The notes beneath the pieces were generated by a model. It was not told the DNA's origin. It saw only the letters and a program-made list of their open reading frames with translations, and ran no database searches. Made by a program: the position numbers and the translations under genes. From Adiantum capillus-veneris (lineage: Eukaryota > Streptophyta > Polypodiopsida > Polypodiales > Pteridaceae), in the NCBI GenBank assembly GCA_014529385.2, contig CM043942.1, positions 104,796,141 to 104,856,140 of the forward strand: a DNA stretch of 60,000 bases. The letters are read 5' to 3'. Positions 11,432 through 22,404 of this stretch are shown here, piece by piece; position 1 is the stretch's first letter; every line of letters begins with the position of its first letter.

Positions 11432-13560
11432 AAGAAGAAGACTCAGAAGCAAAGACTCCTAGATCTTCTAGAGTTCTAACTAGAGAAGGAGTCCATCCAC
11501 AAAGATAAGAAGAATTTTTTTGGGGATCTATTAGAGAAGAACCATGTCGCAATCTTCCAAGCAAGATTTTGTACAGTAGACAACCAAGTAGCAGAGATCC
11601 AAATTCTCCCCAAAGAAATCCATAATGTGGCTCAAGCCCAAGAGGCACATAGAAATCTTGAACTCAAAGAGTTTTACTAGATGGAGCCATGCAAAGTTGA
11701 TTTGAAAAGAGCTTATGAGCTTCTCAACTCAATCAAGGAGTATGGCACAACCCAAATTACAGATGCTACTAGACAGCCTACCAAAGTGAATATCTCTAAA
11801 GAGGTAGTGGTAGAAGCACTTAAGCTACCCACAAAAAGCTAGTCGATGTGTTCAAAAGAGAAGAAGAGGACGGGAGTATTCACCAAGAATACCGTTGTCA
11901 CCACATTCCAAGACGTGATCCAAAAATCGGCAAAGGAGCACCGCTATTCCACCAACACTTCCGTTTTTTTACAAAGTAGCCACCCTACTATACATGCCCG
12001 AGCCATGTCATGGCATCTACATTTACAGTTGCATTGAAGACCAGGCTATTAATTCCCATTGACCACGCATCATATGTGATGAATACACTCAAGAGCACAA
12101 AGAAGACCAAAATCATCAAATACCTTGGAGCCCCAGAAGTTCTCACTAGGATATCCTATCATGTGGTGGGAATGGTAAACAATTTTCCACCAGCTCTAGA
12201 GAAAAATTTGTGGTTGTAAGTCGGCTTGAAGAATGAAGAGAGAGAGAGGAGGAAGAGGATGAAGAGGATCCACCTTTGATACTTAGAAGATCAAAGAGAA
12301 GAAAACCCCAAACCACTCCAGTAGAGAGTGAGGAAGAGAGTGATGAAAGGCGTACGGAGGACCCATAAAACAAAGAATCTGAAGAGAGTGAAGAAGATCC
12401 AGAGCTAGAGGAAGATAAGAGAAACAGAGACAAGGTTAAAGAGAAAGTGGGAGAAAGAACATCAAAGTGAGCTTACCGGCGGACACCAATGATTATAGAG
12501 GAACCATCTCAAAGAGCGATTGAGCTAGAACAAGAAAAAGAAGCTTTTGAGAGGGAACAAGGCTACAAGGGGTTTCAAGGAGTTCTAGAAATAGAACCCT
12601 TGCACCAAGATCCAAACTAAGAACCTTTTCTATGGAAAATATCCCCTTGTAGAGCTCAAGAAGATATATAAGGAGGAGGAGATGGCAAAAGATCAAGTGG
12701 AAGTTGGAACCTCTGACTTGCCCACAACATAACCAAAAGATTTAATGCCATCACAAGCTAAGGCACAAATATCTACTGCATCTCCTGCTAAAGAAACTTA
12801 GCTTGAAGAGATTGTTTTGGTGGAAACCATAGAGGAATCTAAAGAAGATCAAATGCCAACAACTATAGGCACAAGTGAAACAAAGTTAGATGAAGATGTA
12901 CACATGGATGAGCTAGAGGATCCAAAGAGGGATGAAGTCAACCAGAGCCTGCATCTCAAGAGGGAGCTCATATAGATGAAAAGGAAGACATGCCTATAGA
13001 AGATACATCTGCTACTGAAGAGCAAGGAGAGTAATAAAGAAAGAAGACATAACAAGATACAAACGAGAAAGAGAAATCGGATGCGGTGGGAACTTCACAA
13101 CCGTCCACATCTTAGCCACTCAACTAAAGGCAAAGCTCCAGAACTACATGATCAAAACTCTCTCAAAATCTACAGGGATCTTCAAGAGGATACCTGATCT
13201 TGCATGAATCATGTTCACCAAGATTCTCAAGATGCTACTTACATGCATCCAAACCTTCCTCTAGTTATGCTAGAGTTATGTTCTTGCCATCTTACTACAT
13301 ACCCATGAAGCATTCTTCATGGGTTTCTTCACTTTCAGATCCAAGATCTTCAGTCTCGTGGTGAAAAACCTTTGTGCCAGGTTTATTGGCTACACAAAAA
13401 TGGATCTTAACACTTCTACTGATTTACAGTTCCTCGCCAAAGATGACAAGAAGTTATGGATAAAGTACTATGATTCTCTCAAAGCCCTCAAGAAGTAAAA
13501 GACAAGCTTGCAAGCTGGAACACCACCCAATCCCTTGAAGCTATGTTGAGGACGACCTAG
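11432..13560 (+). pseudogene. Decayed gag-like ORF of a plant retroelement
   Basis: Coding-like sequence runs from about 11432 to 12220 with a few stops and frameshifts. It has helical, Lys/Glu/Gln-rich segments (such as VDLKRAYELLNSIKEYG and VNISKEVVVEALKLP at 11690-11810, then TKIIKYLGAPEVLTRISYHV at 12105-12170). The layout resembles the gag-like 'putative plant transposon protein' type carried by large non-autonomous LTR elements. This is followed to about 13060 by a highly acidic Glu/Asp-rich linker with many stops, and by a weaker Lys-rich tail. There is no polymerase or integrase. The family assignment is by style only, not by catalytic residues. Confidence 0.45.
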
Positions 13561-14076
13561 TCTAAGAGGGGGGGGGATCTTAGCAACGTAGCTAACATGG
13601 GGAGCCTATACACTTAGTCTATGATGTAATTTCTGACTTTTTTGATAATTTTGGACATCCACAGCCTAATCCATTGTAATTCTTTTAATTTTGGGACTAT
13701 TTTGTAACGATTATGTGCTATACAGAGTGGGGCTACATGCTTCCAAATTGTATCAAGAAAATCCTACACTATTTTTCTCATTTTTGAACCCTAAACATTT
13801 GGCTAAGGTATGAAAGCCTCTTTTTGTAAAACCTAAAGGAGATTTTTTGAATAATAAGCTTACAATTGACTTGCAAAGAACTGTGTACTGTGCTTCTTCT
13901 TTCTAAAGCTCATAATTTTCTTGTGAAGTGTTTGTTTGAAGAGTTGTTTGCTTCATTGAACTCACAAGTTAAATTTCTTTGCAACATTGTGCTTTTCTTG
14001 TAGTAAAACTCTATATTTTCATTGAAAAATTGCATTTTATGCTCAAGAGTCATCAAAAGGACCCACCTCTATAGTG
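13561..14076 (+). other. Polypurine-like tract and AT-rich flank
   Basis: AAGAGGGGGGGGGAT at about 13563-13577 could be the polypurine tract of the element to its left. The following 500 bases are AT-rich without an ORF and are interrupted at 14081 by the Ty1-derived insertion; the same flank resumes at 18231. Confidence 0.4.
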
Positions 14077-14081
14077 GTGGT
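14077..14081. repeat. Target-site duplication, left copy (GTGGT)
   Basis: GTGGT immediately precedes the TGTTAGG start of the Ty1-derived element and is repeated exactly at 18226-18230. Five bases is the usual size for Ty1 and Ty3 insertions. Confidence 0.9.
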
Positions 14082-14322
14082 TGTTAGGTAAAGGCGGTGT
14101 GCCTCACTGTGCTTTACTCGTGTCCGTCAGCCAGTGTCCGACCGCCCACATTTATCTCCTTATTCTTTAAACATACAAAGTATAAGGAGCTCTCACTCAC
14201 ACTCTCACATGGTGCTCACATAGTGAGATGTGGGAGCTCCACCCCACATCCTGTGTCCTGCTCTCTGTCTCCCTCTCTCTCCTTCTCACTCTCCGCACAC
14301 GCACCACATCCGTGCACTCACA
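14082..14322 (+). repeat. 5' LTR (241 bp)
   Basis: Starts TGTTAGGTAAAGGCGG and ends CACTCACA. It contains an imperfect hairpin, CCTTATTCTTT...AAAGTATAAGG (about 14160-14190), and GGAGCTC/GAGCTCC arms farther on. The apparent ORF at 14097-14327 only reads through this LTR. Confidence 0.92.
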
Positions 14323-14324
14323 AT

Positions 14325-14336
14325 TAGTATCTGAGC
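14325..14336 (+). other. Degenerate primer-binding site
   Basis: TAGTATCTGAGC differs at two positions from the initiator-Met primer site and lies two bases after the LTR end, as expected for its position. Confidence 0.75.
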
Positions 14337-16022
14337 TATGGTGACCGCGGAGAGCACGACGACTTTGAGAGCTTCGAGGCGATAGGTCGCTCGCTCTCGG
14401 TGGTGGAGAGATTAAGAAAGCTTGGAAGCTTTGTGAGAATGAAATGGGAGCTTGTGAGCTCAGTTGAGAGTGATGTATGCTCTTGTGGAAGCTCCGAAAG
14501 GAGTGTGGAAGACTGTGTGTAAGTGAAGGTGCTGCCCTAAAACAGTGTGCACAACAACACTGTTTTCAGATTCGTTTTTCTCCTTGTAGAATGCAGATCT
14601 GAGATTTCTATTTGTGGAGCCCATCCGTTGCGACGTGGTTTACAACTTTGCAGAAGAAACTTTTTGCAAATTCCTCACCGTTTAGTTGATATTCAGCTCA
14701 GACTGACTGTATACAGAAATTCCAGATTTTCTGTTGTCGCATTGTGTGCGAGTTTGATGCACTTTTGGAAGCACGGGAGATGCTCGAAGTTAGGTGCATA
14801 AATTCTGAACTGAAGATGCAATTTCAGCTTGTGCAGTGCTTGTGGTTTGAGGGGTTTTTGGTAGATTTGGGCAACGAAGTATGGAGGCGTTTACACACCA
14901 CCGAAGCGGTCTCTTGAGAGACGCAGTTTTTTGGAGCACACAAGTTGAGCTTCTTTCACTGGTTTTCACAGTATACTTTGGCAGTGATTTTGTGCTTGGA
15001 TTCATGGTCTTTGTGAATGGGTTCGCATATGGTTATGGTGCATAGTTGATGCCCATTATATATACATTTTGGCGAGCACTTTCAAGTGCCGGTGAGCTCT
15101 CTTGAGAGCATTGTTTTCGCATTGATCAAGTTTCCGGATTGCAACTCTTTTGGCGCTTGCTTATGCGCGGTCACTCTGTTGATGTACGTTGAGTGCGGAT
15201 TGCCATTGTATGTGAAAATGTGGAGCCATTTTGTCATTTCTACTCATTGACATTGAGTAGTGTTATGTTTATGGTAGAGATTTTACTTGAGTTTTTGCTC
15301 AGTTTTCAGGGGAAACTCTGTCGAATTTTTCCTAGATTCTCGCCATAGTTTGTGATCGAGCTTTGCTCTCACATTGACAGGTTTCGTCAGTTTGGACACA
15401 GTTTGGTGTTCTTGTACCCACTCTCGTAGAAGTGAGGATTTGTGTATGCTATGGTTATCTGGCACATTGGTCATTCATTGACACATTCTGGCAGTAGTTT
15501 TTCACTCACATATGTATGTCATTTGTAGCGCCGTTGAGTGATACTCCGGCTAGAGCGGTTTGGCTCTGTGTATGACTTTGTGAGGTGATTCTGGACGAGT
15601 ACATTCCCGAATTGGCCATTTGCGCATTTGTTGTTGTCTCCATTGAGATTTACTGTTGAGTTTTTTAGTCCAGTTACAGAGGAGACTTTGCCAAAATTTT
15701 GCCAGATATGTATGCCTATTGTAGAGGCTAGTGCGCTTGACCTCTTGGTCACCTTCTTTGCTTGAGACAGTGGTTTTCTCTCGGGTGGGAGAGTTTTGTT
15801 ATCTCGAGCATTGTTTGCCATAGTGTTTGGCAGTTTGGATTGCGACGTGTATTCCGCATCCATCTCTTTTGCCGACAGATTGTGGTTCTAGTGGGAGACC
15901 TTGTGTGTATTTTGTGCATCGAGCTATTCCGCACTTGCTTTTTTGGTTCTGTCTCAATTGTGTGGTTGCCGATAGTTTTTTGGATTGGTTTTACTGCTCT
16001 TTGGTTGTACAGGTTGCCAGAC
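14337..16022 (+). other. Long leader without ORF
   Basis: About 1.7 kb between primer site and gag start, rich in TTGTG/GTTTTGC words. Short ORFs occur on both strands but none resembles a known domain. Leaders of this length are common in large non-autonomous derivatives (inference). Confidence 0.6.
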
Positions 16023-17357
16023 ATGGCAGTACGCACGTCAGAGTTTGAGCTCTTTGTTACGAGATTTGATGGGTCAAATTTTGCTTGGTGGAGCTCGCAT
16101 ATGCTTGATGCATTGACTTGTTTGGGCCAGGCATTGCCACTGCAGGGCAAGGATGCGAGGCCAGAGTCTATGTCTGACAGTGCGTGGGAGGACTTGGATG
16201 CACTAGCGCGGTCAACGATTATGTTGAGCCTAGTAGAGTCAGTCTATTGCATAGTTATGCATGCACATACAACTAGAGATTTATGGCAGTTGTTGTGTTA
16301 GAGATATGGCACCTCACAGTCCAGAGATGCGCCTAGAGCGACATGCAGGTCTCAGAGACGGAGATTGCACACTTGTTGTCATTGTGGACACACAGGACAC
16401 ATTCAGAGGCGTTGTTTTCGCAGGATGCGACAGCGCAAACGTCAGTACAGACTGGATGCTTCAACTTTGACTACATCGGAGGCAGATGTTGTGTATGAGG
16501 CTACACATGATGGTGAGGTCGTTCTTGCTTCCATGTTTACTCCTGAGGTTCTCATGTCATGCGATGGCACATAACCTTCGCAGTGGATGCTAGATACTGA
16601 TGCTTCATTTCACGTCTCGCCGAGACGCGAGTACTTTTGCTCGTATGCTAGCGGTTTGCTTGGACATGTGCGCTTGACTGATGGTTCAGTCCATGGCATT
16701 GTTGGAGCAGGAGATGTTCGGATGTCATTGCCGAGTGGAGCAATGCTAGTGCTGAGGCATGTTCGCCATGTGCCGAGTTTGACTCGGAGTTTGGTCTCCG
16801 TGAGTCAGTTGAGAGACAGTGGGTGCCATGTTGTGCTAGATGAGCACGGTTTTAGTTTGCATTGTGGACAACTTGTTTTAGCTAAAGGTGCTAGTGTTGA
16901 TAGCACATATCCGATGCATGTTAGTCACGTGAGAGATGGCACTATCTCTGTGACATTGTTGCAGCCATGTAGACAGCAGAGACGGGTTTCCTTTGCTAGT
17001 GGGTTGCATGCTGCCTTGCCTTTGTGTCAGCAGAGCAGTGAGACAGTTGTGTGTGTGCCTACTGAGGTTAGGCAATCAGAGCAGGCACGCTCTTGTGAGA
17101 CACAGCAGGTTGTGCATTTGTCTTGTGGTGACGTTCACACAGAGAGTGGTATCTCTGGGAATGCACAGCTTTGCCAGTCATCAGTTGAGATGACATCGAT
17201 TGAGCCAGAGACCGATGCATTGTTCTATGATGCATCTGATACGTTTGAGGGAAACATGTCCTTCAGAGAGCTGTGTGTGATTGCAGTGGTGCTAATTTTT
17301 TGGTTTTGCAGTCATTCTCAGCAGATATGCCTTTGCCAGAGGATGCTGACATGGTGA
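16023..17357 (+). pseudogene. Ty1/Copia gag-protease pseudogene
   Basis: From the ATG at 16023 one frame is readable to 17357 with TAG at 16299 and TAA at 16572. The N-terminus is a Copia gag start (FDGSNFAWWSSHMLDAL, 16062-16115). The middle of gag appears deleted, because the sequence jumps to a CCHC knuckle at about 16370-16420 (CCHCGHTGHIQRRC). The protease segment follows: WMLDTDASFHVSPRREYF at about 16584-16640, then the family's hydrophobic region and VRHVPSL...LVSVSQL at about 16755-16815. The active-site triad reads DTD instead of DTG, so the protease should be inactive. Beyond about 16990 no integrase motifs follow. Confidence 0.85.
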
Positions 17358-17593
17358 TGCATAGTCAGGTGGTTCCTGATGAGGATGCGTATGGCACTGA
17401 GGTTGTTGACAGGCATAGGTTGGCACACATAGTGCATGTTTCGTCGGCTTTCGGGTCTCTCATGTCTGACCTTTTGGTCTCGAGACCTGATCTTGCCTAT
17501 GCGGTTGGTGCATTTGCAGTGGGAGTTGTCAGTCGTGTGATGACTGACACTGGCATTGTGCATTGTGGAGCCATGCAGGTCGTCACTCGATAG
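17273..17593 (+). pseudogene. Remnant of the Ty1/Copia RT C-terminal region
   Basis: The segment at about 17445-17520 (AFGSLMSDLLVSRPDLAYAV) matches the block at the Copia RT-RNase H boundary, usually GSLMYAM...TRPDIAYAV. It overlaps the previous frame by about 85 bases in another phase, so a large deletion plus frameshift joined protease to this tail. RNase H catalytic residues are absent. Confidence 0.75.
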
Positions 17594-17764
17594 CTGCATC
17601 AGGAGTGTCATCGTAGCTCTAGCCATAGTGGTATGCATGTTGCATCTACACTAGAGCGGTTACAGAGTGAGCCAGTGGGCATAGGTTGAGAGCCGTCTTC
17701 TCTCACCTCTTGTATATACTAGTTGTAGGCTAGTCTTCTCGCCACTTATCAGCACACAGCCTTT

Positions 17765-17774
17765 AGTGGGAGAA
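17765..17774 (+). other. Polypurine tract
   Basis: AGTGGGAGAA ends directly at the TGTTAGG start of the 3' LTR, the typical Copia plus-strand primer. Confidence 0.85.
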
Positions 17775-18225
17775 TGTTAGGTAAAGGCGGTGTGCCTCAC
17801 CGTGCTTTACTCATGTCCGTCAGCTAGTGTCCGACTGCCCACATTTATCTCCTTATTCTTTATACATACAAAGTATAAGGAGCTCTCACTCACACTCTCA
17901 CATGGTTCTCACACAGTGAGATTTGGGAGCTCCACCCCACATCCTGTGTCCTGCTCTCTGTCTCCCTCTCTCTCCTTCTCACTCTCTGCACACGCACCGC
18001 ATCCGCGTATCGTGCTTTACTCGTGTCCGTCAGCCAGTGTCCGGCTGCCCACATTTATCTCCTTATTCTTTATACATACAAAGTATAAGGAGCTCTCACT
18101 CACACTCTCACATGGTGCTCACACAGTGAGATTTGGGAGCTCCACCCCACAACCTGTGCCCTGCTCTCTGTCTCCCTCCCTCTCCTTCTCACTCTCCGCA
18201 CACGCACCGCATCCGCGCACTCACA
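17775..18225 (+). repeat. 3' LTR with internal 210-bp tandem duplication (451 bp)
   Basis: Begins TGTTAGGTAAAGG and ends CACTCACA like the 5' LTR, but is 210 bases longer. The unit beginning CGTGCTTTACTC occurs at 17801 and again at 18011. The two units differ at several positions from each other and from the 5' LTR, so the duplication is not brand new. Confidence 0.92.
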
Positions 18226-18230
18226 GTGGT
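18226..18230. repeat. Target-site duplication, right copy (GTGGT)
   Basis: Exact copy of 14077-14081. Removing one copy and the element rejoins the flanks ...CTCTATAGTGGT and TGCTTGATGG... Confidence 0.9.
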
Positions 18231-21200
18231 TGCTTGATGGTGGTCCAATCTTATTTTGGTTCTGAATTCCTTAACAATAGCACCCTATTCTTGTTTCTCT
18301 TGGATTTTGGATCTTTTGGCTTCCTCTTGCTTCGCTTTGCCTTCACTTGGCCTCTTTGATGTTTGAACCATTTGCTCTCTGATCTTTTCTCTCAAAATTT
18401 TTGAAAAGCTCTAGGCTTGTTCTTATTTCCTAATTCATTCCATTTTCCTTTTCTCTTGGGTAGCCTCCCTTTGTCTTTGCTTTTGTTCTTCCTCAGTCCG
18501 TTGTAGTCTCTCCAGCTCTTCCTTAGTGATTTTCTTTCCCTTTGTTCTATTCTCTGAGTATAGACATATGCTGGCTTACTTTCTTGAGTGGTTGGGTTTA
18601 TTTGTTGGAGTTCAATTTCTTCTCTCATCAATCTCTAATCCAAAGGACTCGGTGCTAGTGGCCCCTTCATCTCTAACATACTATGGTTGCGTTGTCCTTT
18701 TTGCTTTTGTTGGCCTTGTTGATGTAGAAAACTTGGCCCCTTTATTGGATTTTGGTTGCCTCATCCTTTCCACCCATTCATTTGACTCTGGAGTATCTTT
18801 TCATGAATCCCTCTCGCAAACAAGGCATGCAACTATCTTGGTTAAGATTTCAGAACCTCCTAGATGTGGAATGCATGACTGTTTTGGCCCACTGCTTCTT
18901 TTATCTACTGCTACTAGACGATCAAGTCCCTATTTAGCCAATCCAATTTGCACGGTTAGTGCTAGGGTGCTAGCTTGTGTAATGTAGAAACTAGATTTGT
19001 TCCAGGTCTTGTATACCTGATTTGTTTATCAAAGTGCAAGTGCTAGTGTAGGACCATCATGAGATGTTGGGTCCTTCTTTCCTTGACATTGCTAAAGGTA
19101 GGGAGATTCATTGTGTTGATATCTTCATCCACATAACCTTGTGGTTTTACCGGCTCCCCCCTTGGTAACTTGGTGATTTCTGCCAGTGTATCTCGGGTTA
19201 TCTCTTCTGATATTTTTTCTCCTGCTACATTTGTTAGTGTTGTCATAGCTTTGTATTCATCTACCTTAAATTTGTAAAGTTGTGATCATGGGCTCGCCTG
19301 TAGTTGGCTTGGACTATGGGCTCTCCAAGCAAGTCCTTGACCCGTATCCTAGAGATAGCCATGTCTTCATTTTGGGGTGTGTATGCAATTGTGTTGAAAT
19401 CCTTGGGGATTTGAGGTGCCTCCCATCTTCTTTTCTACTCGTCCTTCCAAACACAATTGAACACCCTCAGGCCGTGTTGCTGTTGGATGGACTCATTGCC
19501 AAAGTATGCCCTTGATCCAATGATACTATCTAGCTCAACTTGGTAGCTATCTTTATCTTCCCTAAATGTGTCGGTGCATTATCATATTTGGAGTTCTTGA
19601 AACTTATCTATCAAAAGAAAAATCTCATGGTTTAGTGCAAGATTTTTAGTTATGACAAGTCTAGTTATGGTTAGTTTTTCCCCTAGTTAGTTATGTCAGT
19701 ATATGTGTGTTATAAGGTCTTATTTGTGCATCCATTGTGTCAATGGAGTCCTTTAGCTGAGCAAACTTTGATTATCTTTTTCAATCTCAAATTCTATCAG
19801 TATGGTAGCATCCTTGGTCACTGACACTGCCATATTTCACCTGACCTGTTGTGTGAATCCATATATAGCTTCCTTTTGTCTGGTTATCTGGACTAACCAC
19901 TTGATATATTTTTCAAAAAAGGTCTCCTAGAACCAACCATGGTAGCTAGCATATGTGTCCAAACCGGGCAAGGGTGTACCATATGGTTCCTCTGGCTATG
20001 TAATTTTGCAAAAATGCCTTGCATTCCCTAGTTGGCTAAGTGTTTTGCTCCATGTTTAGGAATTTCTCTTGCTAGTGAGTCTTTTGCACTATTTGTTCAA
20101 CTTATGGTCTTTTTATCATCCTCAACTTCCTCTTGTAGCTTCCTTGGATTTTTCATGAGCTTTCTAAAGGCTACACCCTGAATTTGACCATCATGGCTAT
20201 CTGCTAGGAAGTCCTTTGGTGAAAAATGCGCAAAACGCACATTTTATCTTGAGTTGAATTCCTGAGGAATTTTCCATGTTTCTTGCTGTTATAGTTCTAT
20301 ATAAGAGTTGATAAGCTTTAGGTATCCAAATTCTTTAATTCTCCCTGGTCTCGTCCAAGTTATGGAAATTTTTGACCTTTGGGCCTAGGATTTGCCAATT
20401 TTTGTTTCTTAGTGAAACAATGCCCTCTTGAGTTATTTATACATCACAAGGGTGACTTGATCTTGTTGGAGCTATGGGTATCAAATTTTCCTAGTTTTGA
20501 CCAATGTGGCAGCAATCAAGCCACTTCCAGATGTGTCATTTTGGATCAAATTTTCTTGGGCAGCTTCCTCATGCCTTTGTGTACCTGTTGGTGCCCTCCT
20601 CCTATCATATAAAGTTGTATCTTGCTAGTTGTCAAAATGTTTGTCTTGTAGGTGCTTCGCACTTGGTTTTTGTGGGGTTGAGGTGTTCATTTCTTGGGTT
20701 CATAGCATTTTGGGACTCCCTAGGTGTTGGCCATCACACTATTTTAAATCCTCATGTGGCAGCAACAGTGGTAGTTGACACCTGTGACCAAACTCCATGA
20801 AATTGGTACCTGTTGGTTCCTCTTGATGTGTAGATCCATTTTATGCTATGCACCATCTTTGTGAGTTGGGTCTTGGTCTCCTTACCTAATTTTTCTTGTC
20901 TAAAAGGCATATGGCATGGATATGGTATCATTGGGTTTTTTGAAATCCTCCCCGCATATTCCTTGGGTCTTTTTTGAGCTTTGTATGGAGAAATTCATGT
21001 CCATGCGCTTAGGATTTAGTTGATCAATTTGGTTAAAAAAAAACACAAAAAATGCACAATTTTCCTTATCTTGAATTTTGTCCATCTTTTTGCCTGATTT
21101 TTTGTTACACCAGGTGCCACTAAGGGTGTTGGATCTTTTTCTGTCAAAATATTGAGTTTGCACTTGTCTTTACCACTTTATATCCTATTTTTTTCTTTTT

Positions 21201-21570
21201 TGATTGATCTGTCCAAAATTTGTCTTTGTCTAAGGATCTGGTAGTCAAAATGTATTTGGTTTATACTTGGGGACTTGTATTTGCTAGCGGATCCTATTGG
21301 GAACTTTTCCTCTATCAGTTTGGGGTGGTGGTAGCAACCACGGTCACTGACACCTGAACCTATTGTTAAAGAAAATTTCATGGGTGGCTTCCTTATGGTT
21401 TGATGATTATTTTGGCACCATGCACCTATTATATGAACCTGTAGATTGATAGAAGAAATCATTTTTACTGATTGTTGTACTTTCACCTGTTTGGAAGGGA
21501 TTTGGTGGTCCATTTTGGCTCGGGATGGAATCCATGGACTGTCCTTGTTGAGATGCACCTGTAGGTTCAA
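18231..21570 (-). pseudogene. Long decayed coding region of unknown (gag-like) type with internal repeats
   Basis: On the minus strand protein-like stretches follow each other with scattered stops and frameshifts. Examples are a charged coiled-coil part (ITKEELERLQRTEEEQK, about 18450-18530), the open segment 19043-19246 (LAEITKLPRGEPVKPQGYVD), ELDSIIGSRAYF at about 19500-19530, FFEKYIKWLVQITRQKEAIY at about 19860-19920 and FLADSHDGQIQGVAFRKLMK at about 20150-20220. The upstream part (20.4-21.6 kb) is Gln/Pro/Ser-rich. Two related units (about 20110-20280 and 20925-21085) suggest an old internal duplication. No catalytic motif was recognised. It could be a gag-like ORF of a large non-autonomous element, continuing the sequence interrupted at 14081. 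Confidence 0.4.
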
Positions 21571-21894
21571 CTTGTGCTTGATTTGGACCTAGGTGGTAGC
21601 AACTGCGGTAACTAACACCTAGTAGTTGTGCTTGATTGGATGGTACCTGTGGGTTCCTTACCTCCTACTGATCATTTTGATACTATGCATGCCTATTTGT
21701 ATGGCCCCGTGTGGTGGTAGTGACCATGTTTCTAGTTGCAATATCTAGGCCTCGATTTCTCCACGTGGTGGGTGCGTTAGTGTTTTGCATACATAGACGT
21801 GTTCTTGATAGAGTAAAAGACTCACCGCTAGATCCGTTTGCCATGGTGATCATCGTGTCATGCGTACAGAAGCTCAAAAGATTGCTCGTTGTAG

Positions 21895-21911
21895 GTCTCT
21901 CTCTCTCTCTC

Positions 21912-21943
<32 letters not shown>
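21895..21943. repeat. (CT)n followed by C31 homopolymer
   Basis: About nine CT units run into 31 consecutive C residues (21913-21943), then a degenerate C-rich tail. The poly-Gly frame on the minus strand across it is an artefact of the tract. Length may be affected by sequencing or assembly. Confidence 0.9.
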
Positions 21944-21944
<1 letters not shown>

Positions 21945-21965
21945 CCCCTCCCCTCCCGTAGGGCT

Positions 21966-22400
21966 CTAGTAGGCAAATGAGCTAAAGTTTCCCGACAAGT
22001 CCGCTTTTGAATTCGGCCACCGGCCACCGGCCATTGACTTCCGACCACCGGCCATGTAAGAGAACGTGCTTAAATTCTTCATCTTGCTCTCAAAATAAGT
22101 TGGCTTGAAGTTCCTTCCTTGCTTTTGTAAGAGAACCGACCCAAAAGCTACTGACCCCACACTAATATATACATAGAAAATCAACCGCAAGCCGGGAGGA
22201 CTCACTGTTGGTAAAGCACACATTACCTCCTTGATACCATCAAAAGTTTGTTGAATGTCTTCATTTCACTCAAACCCTTGAACTCTTTGACTCAATTTTT
22301 GGAGAGGATACACATACTGACATAGCATCCCAAAAAATGTGACAAGAACCTAAGCTTATGGCATTCTAAGAATCATGCCCCAATTAATGATACTGACACG
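21966..22400 (-). pseudogene. Ty3-type RT/RNase H fragment
   Basis: Reading leftwards from about 22400, the minus strand encodes an RT connector (FLSHFLGC...) and the junction NEDIQQTFDGIKEVMCALP, preceded by a TGA where Trp is usual. An RNase H start follows (FYVYIS, FGSVLLQ, YFESKMKN; about 22040-22200). This is the standard Ty3 RT-RNase H boundary. It stops near 22040, where unrelated sequence follows. It directly abuts the truncated kinase pseudogene, so it probably broke that gene. Confidence 0.7.
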
Positions 22401-22404
22401 GGGT

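Larger units (their letters stand above)
14082..18225 (+). mobile_element. Non-autonomous Ty1/Copia-derived LTR element, complete with target duplication
   Basis: The 4144-bp element has a 241-bp 5' LTR, a degenerate initiator-Met primer site, a 1.7-kb leader without ORFs, a gag-protease remnant, a short RT C-terminal remnant, a polypurine tract and a 451-bp 3' LTR. Both ends are flanked by GTGGT. Integrase and most of RT/RNase H are missing, so it depends on other elements. Its internal sequence is rich in TG/GC words, unlike the AT-rich surroundings. LTRs differ at roughly ten positions within 241 bases, so it is much older than the element at 1-7651. It interrupts older decayed sequence. 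Confidence 0.92.

Noticed and set aside
12146-12433. Ser-rich minus-strand ORF (95 codons)
   Set aside because: It is the antisense of the Glu/Arg-rich acidic linker of the plus-strand gag-like relic.
15749-16150. Minus-strand ORFs opposite the Ty1-derived gag
   Set aside because: No domain; the plus strand carries the recognised gag motifs.
14097-18359. Ser/Leu/His-rich ORFs at 14097-14327 and 17790-18359 that look like a duplicated protein
   Set aside because: They are translations of the LTR and its 210-bp duplication, not a gene.
21683-22048. Gly-rich 121-codon ORF on the minus strand
   Set aside because: The poly-Gly run is the C31 homopolymer; the flanks have no domain.
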